NCBI GenBank assembly: GCA_015832175.1
Contig: WJXW01000001.1
Span: 806,001-870,000, forward strand
Direction: 5' to 3'
DNA length: 64,000 bases
Origin: Paraphaeosphaeria minitans
Taxonomy: Eukaryota; Ascomycota; Dothideomycetes; Pleosporales; Didymosphaeriaceae
Shown here: positions 32,815-44,629 of the stretch, piece by piece
Numbering within the stretch: position 1 is the first letter of the stretch
Layout: every line of letters begins with the position of its first letter
Notes under the pieces: generated by a model
What the model was told of the DNA's origin: nothing
Database searches by the model: none
The model's input: the letters and a program-made list of their open reading frames with translations, nothing else
Position numbers and translations under genes: made by a program

Positions 32815-33943
32815 TTGCACTCAAAGCTCTGGCGTCTTTGGGATGCTAATCATATGCAGGGTTACCTACTAGTTCAACTCTCTAGACTCTATCCGCAGTA
32901 CCAAAACATGAAAGAAGCTCCCTTTAGATCGATCCGTGCCGTCAGAAATATATACACTGACTCCACATCTCGCTCCCGAAACTCGTCCAAATGTTTAGAG
33001 ATCAAGGACCCTGTCCTTGAAGCGCCGAATCAAGGAGTTTGGGAATCTCACTTCGTTGCTCGACTTTACTCGAAGCAAAAGACCGATAATAATAATGATG
33101 ACTACACGCAGAAGATCTTGTCGATTGAAATCAAGAGCCACACGCTGCAAACTTTGCTTGACAGTATTTTCCATGAGTCATGGCTATCCGAGCCCGTATG
33201 CGGATGATAGCCCATACACTTTCTTCCCTCCTACAGCCCTCTTCTTCATCGATGGAAAGCCATTCAGGACGCCATCAAGGGGGAAGTTAACAATGATCTC
33301 CGCGAAGAGCTGCACAGGTCAGCAAGAAAACCGAGCCGCTGCTTACCAACCACATCCTCTCGCTCGCAGAGATGAAGCGCGCCTCGCTTCTCACCTTTGA
33401 TCAGCTTGGGCTCGTGCTTGCCCCCGGAGAGTTCAAAGTGTCCAACATCGGAGGTAACATATGCCTGTTCAAGATTATGAGCTGCGAAGCTATACAGCTT
33501 TGGCGACTAGGGCTATACTGGCGATGAAGTCGACGACGAGAAGACGTACTGGATCATAATTCTGGGGAAGATCGACTGGAACGGAAGCGGGCACGGACGG
33601 GTTCACTACCACGAGCACCAATCAACATTTTTTTTCGAAGGCTCCAAGCTCATCCACAAGCTGGAATACTTCCCATTCGAGTTCGCCCCGTATCAAGCAA
33701 ACCTACGCGAGGTACTTCTACAGCGAGGTAGAAAGTTTGATCGTTACTGCCTTCAGGCCGCGTGTCGAATTGATCCTGGTATACCACGATCTCCACGAGG
33801 CAGCACGGAATCAAGTTTGCAAGAACTTGATCCGCAAATTGCCAGCGAACGACGTGCAAATGAACGATGGCGACTTCGATAAGCTTGCCAAGACAATCAT
33901 GAATGGACGAGATATCAATAACTTGATCAAAGACTGCGCTTGA
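32815..33943 (+). pseudogene. Degraded AAA ATPase gene (DUF7025-type N-terminus) with the ATPase core deleted
   Basis: Successive fragments in different frames follow the order of fungal AAA ATPases with the DUF7025-type N-terminal region. In order: ILSIEIKSHTLQTLLDSIFH; SHGYPSPYADDSPYTFFPP; SPLLHRWKAIQDAIKGEVNN; TEPLLTNHILSLAEMKRASL then LTFDQLGLVLAPGEFKVSNI. Next come a surviving intron (about 33453-33510, GTAACA...GACTAG) and GDEVDDEKTYWIIILGKIDW, ending LREVLLQRGRKFD. Within about 20 bp the sequence jumps frame and resumes as AFRPRVELILVYHDLHEAAR and DFDKLAKTIMNGRDINNLIK. That is the C-terminal lid of the AAA module. The Walker A and B motifs, sensor and arginine finger that should lie between are missing. 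At least three frameshifts plus this internal deletion make it non-functional. Confidence 0.75.
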
Positions 33944-34232
33944 GGATACGATTTTGGATTTCGAAATTCGTTTTGTCCACAAAACCGAACCCGAGAAGAA
34001 ATTGACGCTGAACAGTCTGTTGATAAGGACACGAAACCCTCCAGACGCTGCTCAGGATCCTGTCATGATGCCACTCGAGGCCTAAGCCAGGACTTGCCGT
34101 CGCCCGTCGTAAATGCTGCTCTTCCAGTCAGCAACGTCTGATTCTGCCCAGGAGAGGTAGTCCACGAGACAAGTCCGTCCTACTCTCACTTCGCTACACA
34201 ATGAACCTACGTCTAATCTCCAACATACACGA

Positions 34233-34642
34233 CTAAATATCATTCCACAGCGCCTCAATCGCGCCTTTGTCCGATGGCCTCGCCGCGCTCTGCTTCAACA
34301 TCAGGCAGTTCTTGAAGTTATCACCCAGGAAAGCGACGAGCTTGGCTGTGTAGAAATCGTCCTTGCGCGACTCTCGCATACCGATGCCTATGTGTTGAAG
34401 TACTTAGTGATGGAAGAAACCTGTTCCATAATCGAGCGTCTACTTACCGCCGGCATCGCCTGGTGCTTCGCGTGGATAACAGGTGGTGACGACCTCGAAA
34501 GTGTGAGCGCTGGGGTACAAGGCGCCAAAGATGACGTGCGCATGCCCTGTAGCCTGTAAGTATCGGAGCTGTGGTTACAGGCGACAGTGCTCTTACTGGC
34601 AATGCGATTGGAGAGCTTCTCGATGTCGTCGAGGTGGTCCAT
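34233..34642 (-). CDS. Conserved-looking hypothetical protein, 99 aa
   Basis: Three exons: 34642-34597, 34546-34448 and 34387-34233 (300 nt), with introns of 50 and 60 bp (GTAAGA...CTACAG and GTAAGT...CATAG). The protein starts MDHLDDIEKLSNRIA, has a compact hydrophobic segment HAHVIFGALYPSAHTFEVVT, then REAPGDAGGIGMRESRKDDF, and ends AIEALWNDI. No signal peptide or membrane helix. The clean splice signals and continuous protein-like reading across three exons indicate a real gene, but I do not recognise the family. An additional upstream exon is possible. Confidence 0.6.
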
Positions 34643-35386
34643 GTTGCTCCGTAGTCGAGACTTGAGATGGCGAGCGCAAGTCCCACGCTTTGTTGTGAAA
34701 CCAAAGTTACACCGGTAGGAAAGGCACGCTCCGCACTTGGTACTACCGTATGCAGATGGTTGCTGCATCGAGTGCCAGCAAAAATGGTGAGTACGATGGT
34801 TCGTAGCAGGAGCCTTCCGCCACAAAAGGCACACCTGAGATTTCGATCACGATCAGAAGCATCGCGTGCTGATCTTCTGAGGTGAGATAGGTAACACAGA
34901 CCCCTCCCTGTGCTCAATTGCTTGTCCGACTTTCCTCTGGCTACACGAGATAACGTACTCACTTCTTTATTACAGTCCATGCGCGGGGCACATCAAGCAG
35001 GGGTTCCGCTCACAGCCCATTGGTTGCGTCACAAACGATAGGAGAGACCTTGTGGCAGAGGACACTGGCACAATTGTAAAGATAATGGTACCAAAAACTG
35101 TTAAAAATGATCTAAAATTGTTGAAATGGCTTAGGTTTCAATGCACAGTAGCTGAAATCCAGGCTATGCAAAGCAGTAAATGAACCCACAAATGACCCAC
35201 AAGTGCTACTTGCGTGCAAAGACTTATATCCGATGGGTAAGCGCAGTGCGCTGTTAGACATTGGGGCTGTGCCCAACTGCCTTTTGTTTCTAGCAGAGGA
35301 AGAATTCGCAGCTGATAACGGCCATGTCGATCAAGCAGTCGTAGTAGATGAAGCATCGGTTCTATGCCGCGATACCATGTACTGTT
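34643..35386. other. Intergenic region
   Basis: 744 bp between the small hypothetical gene and the 3' end of LEO1. No gene or repeat recognised. Confidence 0.45.
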
Positions 35387-36874
35387 CTACTCATCATCCT
35401 CGTCGTCGTCCACAACCACCCTTCTCTTTTTCGACCGAGCGACCACATCCTCGTCTTCGTCGTCATCGTTGCCTCTGCTCCGCTTTGGACTTCCCGATTT
35501 CCGGCTCCGGGGCTCTTCAATGATGCCCTCGTCGTCATCCTCGTCGTCATCGACGACTTCGGGCTCCTCGTCGCTGTCGGCGATGAAGTCGTCCGACTCA
35601 TCGTACTCGTCTTCTTTGTTGCCTCCACGTCGAGCATAAGCGTCGTCTTCGTCGTCGCTCCAGTCCTGGTGTCCACGACGAGCCTGCGTCCGCGGCTTCT
35701 TAGCTCCACCTTTCCTTCGGCCCTCACCGCCTTCGAGCATGTCGGCATCAAGACCATAGCCGCCCCTAGGCTTGCCCAATACGCGATTACTCCGCTCCTG
35801 CTCCCTAATGGCATGCTTCTCCCGCGCCTTCTGCTGCTTCAGTTTCTCCTTGTAGTGTGCCTCTTCACGTTGTCGACGAAGTTCAGGATCTTCGTTTACG
35901 TCGATGAAGGAGATGGCTTGGTTGGCATCGTCGCGGCCTCGGGAGGCAGCGGCTGCAAGGTCGTTCTGCAGCTTCTCCAACGCTTGGTCTTTTGTGTTCG
36001 TCGTGGGGGCCACGGACAAGAAGATGGTGAGCTTGTTCGTTACGCGCAAGACGTTGGGACCTTCGCAAGGTGCCACGAGGTACGTGTAGCTCTCCTTGTT
36101 GTGTTCGTCTTTCCGCCTGCCTTTGATCATGGTAGGCGTGGGCACTACAGGGTGTGCCTGTGGAGGCGCAAGCATCTGCGCACTGATCTCGTAGTGATTG
36201 ACCGGGTCGTTGGCATGCTGCAGCGTAAGAGAGCCGTCGGACCACCGCAATATGCGTGCGTTGGACTGTAGGTTTGAGGGGTCAGATGGCGAGCGGCGCC
36301 ATCGGATGGTGGTCATGGCGGTGTTGAAGGCAGAGAAATGATCAGACGCGGGCTTGTTCGAGTGGTGGTCTGTTGTCGGCGGCTGGAAGGTTTTGTGGGA
36401 GAAGGCGGTGGGGTCGATGGACATGAAGGTCGGGATCTTGAGGAGGTAGACCTCGCCGTCGCTGGGCTCGGGCACGGGGTGACGCGCGATTTCGGCGTCC
36501 TCGAAGGTGAAGTTCTGATTCTGCGTCTCGGCATCGGGCGTGTCCCTCTCCGTGAGGTCGTTGCGTTCCTCGTCATCGCCGGAGTCGAGGTCTTCGTCAT
36601 CGAGCTTGCGCTGCCTGTGCGTCAAGTCAGCGCCGCAGCACAGCAAAGGGCAGATAACAACTTACTCAGGCTGGTCTGCGTCGTCGTCATCATCGCCAAA
36701 GAGATCGCCATCCAGGTCGCCGCCGCCGTTGTCGTCGTCGTTGTCGTCGTCTTCTTCTTCTTCTTCTTCTTCTTCTGCTACGTTCGCGGGCGTTCCAGCG
36801 GCCTCTTCTTCTGCGGCGGGCGCGCTGGCTGGAAAGTCTTCGTCCTCGGACGGCGCATTCGAAACATCGCTCAT
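35387..36874 (-). CDS. LEO1: Paf1 complex subunit LEO1, 478 aa
   Basis: Two exons: 36874-36666 and 36614-35387 (1437 nt), with a 51-bp intron GTAAGT...CACAG. The first 70 residues are extremely acidic (Glu and Asp runs, then DGDLFGDDDDDADQPE). The folded core includes VYLLKIPTFMSIDPTAFSHK, NARILRWSDGSLTLQ, YTYLVAPCEGPNVLRVTNKL and FLSVAP, all typical of Leo1. A basic-acidic C-terminus follows with RSKKRRVVVDDDEDDE. Leo1 joins Paf1, Cdc73, Ctr9 and Rtf1 on RNA polymerase II to promote elongation and histone modification. It is divergent from MOB2. Confidence 0.95.
36751..36776. repeat. CTT microsatellite encoding the LEO1 glutamate run
   Basis: Eight and two-thirds perfect CTT triplets; on the coding strand these are GAA/AAG-phase repeats giving the Glu tract near residue 35-42 of LEO1. 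Likely length-polymorphic between strains. Confidence 0.8.
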
Positions 36875-37265
36875 TGTCGCGTTGATCTGGCCGGGCGTCG
36901 AAGGGAAAGCCAGAGGCGCGAGGCGCGAGGTGCAGGATGTAAGCACAACGCAAGCGCGATCAGAGGGTCGATGAGCGGTGAATTGATTGCGCGAGTGAGA
37001 GGCAACGGCGATGCGGTGCTGTTCAAGATGCACTACCGACCGACAATGAGCTTCGCGCTGTCCCGATGCGGCTTAGCCTCTCCTGCTGTCGTGGTCGCGC
37101 TGTCCAGGCGGAGGCTCCGCGCCCCTTTGCTCGACGGCCATTCCAGGCGTATCACCAGCGTCCACGCTCCATCTGTCTCCCTCACACTCACCGTTCACGC
37201 CGCCGGACCAAGTGCACTCAGCCTCTGCACCGACCTCGACCGCCGCACCCCATCTGCAGCCGGCT
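36875..37265. promoter_or_regulatory. Divergent promoter region of LEO1 and MOB2
   Basis: 391 bp between outward-facing starts, GC-rich and without an obvious TATA box, as expected for constitutive genes. Confidence 0.45.
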
Positions 37266-38585
37266 ATGGCGTCCTTTTTCTCCAGCGTGTGAGTGCTTGG
37301 CATGCGCCTCTCCCCCCAACTGCTTGCAGCAGCAATGCGTCTGCGTGTTTCGAACCGCTCAGTCGACGTTTGTTTCACCAGCTGTGCTATGCTGTGTCTC
37401 CTCTAGTCTTCACTAATTGTCACCTTCCTCGCTTAAACCAAGTCCTTCGTGTCTCCCCTCAATACCTGTACCGCTTTCTAACTCCCACCAGACGCCAAGG
37501 ACTGGCCGGACGCTCCAACAAGAGCAACAACCAGCAGGGCAAAGGCGGCAACGGCACCCCTTCACCAACCACCAGCGGACCATACTCGCCTTCTACCGCC
37601 CCAGGCCAGACACCAAGCTTCCCCCCCATGCCCCATTCCCCCGCATTGTCCTCCGCCATGTCTTTCGAGAGCCAAGCTACGCAGGAGGGGGCATCCTCTG
37701 GTTCGCGCCGCCCACCGTTCTTCTTCCGCGAGGAGTACTCGTCTTTGATTGTCCGTGGTAACTTCATGACTTTGGCTGCAAAGCCCAACCTCGTCGAGGA
37801 GGGCGAGTGGCTGGCGCATCAAGGTACGTTATGGCCCCGGATCCCTCTGCTCACGTGATCAGTAACTAACCCAGCTCGCGTGAGCAGTCGTCGAGCAGTA
37901 CCGCTTGCTAGAGCAGATGATCAACATCATCAAGGTACCGGATGAGAGGACCGGAAAGCCATGCTGCAACCCAGAAGTGTGCCCGACCATGTCGGCCAGC
38001 GGCCACACGTACACATGGCTCGACAACAACAAGAAGCCCATCAAGATCCCCGCCATCCAGTACATCAACCTCGTCCAGAAATGGATTTCAGGCAAAATCA
38101 CCGACCCCTCCATCTTCCCCACCGACACCGCCCGCTTCTCAGACTCAGCCTCGAGCTACGCCTCAGGCTCCCTCACTCCGTCATCTACCCCTCAGCCCCT
38201 CGGTCCTACCAGCATCAACGCCCCCCTCTCGCAGCTCTCCGGCCGCGAATGGCTTGGCAAGAGCTCCGGCTTCCCCGAGACCTTCGAGTCCGACATCAAG
38301 AGCATCTACCGCCAGATGATGCGCTGCTACGCTCACATCTACCACGGCCACTGGCTCGACCCCTTCTGGCACGCGGGCGCCTACAAGGAGCTCAACACGT
38401 GCTTCGTACACTTCATCAACGTCGGCAAGCTGTTCAACCTCATCACTGACAAGGAGATCGAGCCCATGCAGCCTCTCGTCGACCTGTGGCTGTCCAAGGG
38501 CTTGCTGCCGCCGCCGCCCCAGGCCGCCCAGGCCCCGAAGGAGGGTGCGCCTCCGAGCGGTACGCCGCAGGGTGTGGCCGTGTAA
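37266..38585 (+). CDS. MOB2: MOB2-like kinase activator, 350 aa
   Basis: Three exons: 37266-37288, 37492-37823 and 37888-38585 (1053 nt). The first exon is only 23 nt (MASFFSS plus part of V) and is followed by a 203-bp intron. Joined, the start reads MASFFSSVRQGLAGRSNKSN. A disordered Ser/Pro/Gly region leads into the Mob/phocein domain: LVEEGEWLAHQVVEQYRLLE, NPEVCPTMSASGHTYTW, AIQYINLVQKWISGKI, then MMRCYAHIYHGHW. The Cys and His positions coordinating the structural zinc are present. An insert of about 50 residues rich in Ser/Thr/Pro splits the domain (DSASSYASGSL region). MOB2 activates the NDR kinase Cbk1/Orb6, controlling polarity and cell separation. Confidence 0.9.
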
Positions 38586-39228
38586 GGTTTTGCTAGTTGG
38601 CCGCTTTAGTGTGCATACGGCGGAAGAGCCGCTGTCTGGAATGGCTGGTCTCTAGCACGAGGGTGATCCAAAGTTTTACGGCCTGTGTCGGTTGGGATGA
38701 AATGAAAGCTGGCGAGGAAATTGGTCGCATAGACGGAGTGGGCGTTCAGGTTCTGGGATGATGTGCATTCGGCATGATATACAAGACTTATGACTTGCTC
38801 GTTGTGAATGGAAACAATCTTGCAACCCAACACTCCTAGTTTCGAAGAGCCGAGTCGTGAAATCACAGGCATGTATCCGCCAAGGAAGACTGCAGAGCTG
38901 CGGTTTGTAGCAAAAGCAAAGGCTCAAATTGGATAGTAGCACTGTAGAGTACTCGGTAGACTATTTCCGATTTGAACCACCAAACAATCCGTGACATTTA
39001 ATGATGTAGCGATCATGGCAGTTCACAAACTCCAGTGGTGAAAAGGAAATCTGCCCCGCTCCACCATCCGATTTGAATAACACGCAAGCACAGACACATT
39101 TGTAGAGGTTCTTCCGAGGTCGTTAAGGGGTGATAAGGTGGGGGTTGAGAATGGGCTGTCTGGGTCGCAGGCAGACCTGGGCACGGTGGCATGTCGCATC
39201 GTCATCGCGGCGGTCGGGTTGCATCGGC
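38586..39228. other. Convergent 3' intergenic region
   Basis: 643 bp between the ends of MOB2 and ARF1; no gene seen. Confidence 0.45.
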
Positions 39229-41640
<2,412 letters not shown>

Positions 41641-42237
41641 CTACTGCTTTCCCCATCCGATTGTGGAATCCGGGGGACCCAATCCGAACGTAGGAGGGGT
41701 CGTATCGCGCTTCTCCTTGCCCCATGTAACCACCGTTGAAGGGGGACCCAGTTCAATCGTGTCATCAGGCTTAGTCGAATCCCTCTTCTCCTTGCCCCAT
41801 GTGACCACCGTGGTAGGAGGAGTGAGTATTATCGTGTCATCAGGCCGCGTCGAGTCCCTCTTTTCCTTCGACCATCCGATGGTGGAGTCCGGAGGCCCCA
41901 GTCCGAACGTAGGAGGGATCGTGTCACGCTTCTCTTTTCCCCATGTTACGATAGTGGTGGGCTTCCCGAGCCAAAAAGAGTCGGTTGGAGTGGGAGCACT
42001 GGCATCACGCTTCTCTTTGCCCCAGGTAATGACAGTAGAGGGAGGCCCAAGTTCGAAGGTTGGCGGACCTGTGCTAACAGTGTCTTGCACCTGCAAATAG
42101 TCAGTAACGATATGTTGGTTGGGAGGATCGCACGACGAGTGCTAGAGAGTCCATACCTCCGGCTGCGCAATGGGCAGCCCGCTCACTTTTACGAAGAATG
42201 AGCCAGCGGCTAACACCGAAATCAAACTGTACTGCAT
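41641..42237 (-). CDS. Secreted Kex2-processed repeat precursor (KEP / RiPP- or pheromone-type), 176 aa
   Basis: Two exons: 42237-42157 (27 codons) and 42090-41641 (149 codons plus stop), with a 66-bp intron GTATGG...TTTGCAG. Exon 1 encodes a signal peptide, MQYSLISVLAAGSFFVKVSG, then LPIAQPE. Exon 2 is entirely repeats: six units of 28, 27, 23, 25, 25 and 21 residues. The first five end in KEKR, the classic Lys-Arg site of the Golgi protease Kex2; the last ends GWGKQ at the stop. Unit cores end in TVITWGKEKR, TIVTWGKEKR, STIGWSKEKR, TVVTWGKEKR or TVVTWGKEKR. No cysteine occurs. This is the architecture of alpha-pheromone precursors and of dikaritin-type precursors, whose excised peptides act as signals or become cyclic peptides. 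The peptide sequence matches none I know. No UstYa-type oxidase or tyrosinase gene was recognised nearby. Confidence 0.85.
41644..42090 (-). repeat. Six in-frame precursor repeats
   Basis: Units at 42090-42007, 42006-41926, 41925-41857, 41856-41782, 41781-41707 and 41706-41644. Units 3 and 6 are nearly identical (PPTFGLGPPDSTIGW), as are 4 and 5 (RPDDTI/KPDDTI followed by PPTTVVTW/PPSTVVTW). Unit 1 shares its head with 3 and 6 and its tail with 5, so it looks like a hybrid. The pattern implies recombination between units. Confidence 0.9.
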
Positions 42238-44629
42238 GGCGTTCTCGTTTACGTCAATGTGATGAGTGAATACTAGTGTGTGGGAGCCCTTGATAGAGAT
42301 GGGGAATGTTATAAGAAGTAGGAGTAGGGTAGGCTAGAGTATGGTTCGGATCAACCACAGACATGACGAGAGTCATATTCATATACTTAGCGTTTAGTTG
42401 CCACGGTTGCCACCGGCTTCGAAAGATGGCGAGCTATCAACATTTGATTCACGCTACTGCGTTGATGGCAACCACTATCGTATCGTCAATTTGGATAAAC
42501 CATGCCGTATCACCCGCCATAACTTGTTCCTTTTGCGACAGAGACTAGACGGGTCTCGTAAGGGAGAGATTGCACGGCGTAAAAGGCGACTGATAGGCGA
42601 ACGCGCGAGAGACACCCAATAATCAACCCCGAGCATGACCCATGTTCATGTACATGGGTGGCACGACGATCATGTGGGGTGAATGTCCCTGACGGTCTGC
42701 GCCGAGGCTGATGGAAGCAGGGATATGCAGTCCACCATAGTGCTTCTGGTGGGCTGGGCCCATGCATTGGGCAACAGGTACCATGTATGCGGCGCCCAGA
42801 ATCTTAACATCAAGTAGATAACTGAAGGTTCTCGGCACCATGAATACGGGCTGCGTTCATGGTGACAGGGCAAGGCAAGATCTCGTTGTGATGCAGATGC
42901 CTAATGCGCCTTTCGACCTCTTTATTGGGTTCGTTCAAGGTCTCGCTGCATCGACGCACAACGAAAGATTCTTGTGAAGGTGACTAAATAGCCGCTTTCT
43001 TAGCTAGTCTAATACTACACTATGAGTCCAGACCTTCGACCGATCCTGCACCAATTGGAGTGTCCGAAGTGCCCGATGTGAATGCTTTCGAAAGCATGGG
43101 TAGACTGTCCACAACGGTCTTGCAGATGCCACATCGTCGCTGTGATATGGGTTCATTTGTACTGAGACTATTTACGGCACCTTTGTGCAACGATCTGGAG
43201 TCGAGTGAGCAATCAATTGAAATTGTTAGCAAGAACAGATGCTAAAAGTGATGGTGCTGGAAGGCGAGGACAATAGCTAAGAATAGCACACGATAGGCGA
43301 TACGACTTGATTTCCTTTAAGCACTTGGAATAGGTACTGACCTTTGCGTAAACGGCACGCCGACATGGTGAAGCCACCGAAGTGGACCTGACAGATTCGC
43401 TGATATTCGCTCGTCTCCTCGTTCGAGCTTGGTAATACCTACAAAGCGAATGATGTTTTGCAAGGTTGTCGACCATGAAGCGAGCCGCGTAGATTGCGGT
43501 TAATCTGAGTAGACTGCAATGATCGACCTTGGCAGCGCTGCAATTAAAATGGCAGCGAGCGAAGATCCAGAAAGGAAAGTTTTGGATAATATCAGGGTTT
43601 CTCTAGCTTCTTGAACCAGTCGTCTTTGGAGGGCCGTAATGTTTTGCAGATATGCTTCGAGACAAATCTGATCAATTGCCATCGGTCCCAAATATTGATG
43701 TTAAGCACAAGCTCACATTCTAAAGGTTTCGAGAACAGAGGTCGAAATTCGATAGGCATCAATAATCTGTCACTGTTTCTGGAGTGCAATTTCGTCGCGA
43801 AGCTGGACAAAGAGACAATTTTCAGGCCTAGGTAACGGAGCCCAACCTTGGGATAGCGTTATCGAGCTTGTTGGAAAAGTAGGTGTGTACAAAGTGTGGT
43901 ACGTTTCATGTATGTAATATGCTATGCTGCCATGGAGTCGCTCGTGAATGGCGGAGCACTATCATAACGTTGTATGGCGACTTTGACCAAGACTATGATA
44001 TCTCCTTCAGTATCGTTTGGTTTCTGACTCAGTCGATTGACGCCTCGTCACACGTGTTTAAAGAATTTCAAACCAAGACGTTGGGCAGGACGGGACCGTC
44101 TGCACGTATCTGAAGCAGAGCCAGCCAGCCAACGGACTGTCACAGGACAGACTCATGAGCTGTGGTCAATAGCATTGGTTAGACTAACAGGCAGCTCGAC
44201 AGTAGCAATCAGCGGGGAAGGTCGCATCTCGCGGCTTCACGATCAGGTTAACGGATGAAGGCATCGTTATGTGCGCATATGCAGCGTAGACGACGGTATG
44301 AGAACGATAATGCAACGTGTGTAGGCAAGGATGCTGCCTGGAAGGTTGAGCCTGAGCTGTTGGGAAGGCCTCTGGGACGGGAGGTGTCTCCGCTCCGCCG
44401 CCAAGACAGCGCGCTACCTAGATCAGCCCAAGTTTTCCATCACACTACGCGACGACAGCAACGGACCCTCCTGACAAGCTTGTATTGGCGGGTCGAAGCC
44501 ATTGTGACCAGTCTATCCTACACGATTCCCCAATTGACGTCTTTCGCCCCGGGCAGAGCGTCTACGCTCGCGACACTCAATCGCATCTCCCTCGGAAGCG
44601 CACGAAGCTCGAAGCATGTCCCGGTAGCA
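42238..44629. other. Gene-poor island with eroded minus-strand reading frames
   Basis: 2.4 kb. Minus-strand pieces read like protein but are broken. Around 42830-42970 there is RRIRHLHHNEILPCPVTMNA, followed in another frame by a His/Met-rich segment ending VVPPMYMNMGHARG near 42623. Around 43500-43870 there is LRDEIALQKQ, a stop, QIIDAYRISTSVLETFRM, then ICLEAYLQNITALQRRLVQE ending at a stop near 43500. I recognise no family. They may be remnants of one or two genes beside the peptide precursor. Confidence 0.35.

Noticed and set aside
35348..36271. 307-codon plus-strand open frame
   Set aside because: It is antisense to LEO1; the Asp/Glu-rich reverse strand forces open frames here.
36338..37858. 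506-codon plus-strand open frame running into MOB2
   Set aside because: Its first half is antisense to LEO1 and it reads through the first MOB2 intron; only the part from 37492 to 37823 is real coding sequence (MOB2 exon 2).
41641..42237. Canonical alpha-factor pheromone gene
   Set aside because: The processing architecture fits, but the repeats lack the Cys-containing WC-x-GQ-x-CW core usual in filamentous ascomycete alpha pheromones, so only a general Kex2-processed precursor is claimed.
42623..42841. 72-codon His/Met-rich minus-strand frame as a metal-binding peptide gene
   Set aside because: Upstream coding-like sequence is in another frame with a stop between, so it looks like part of an eroded gene rather than an independent one.
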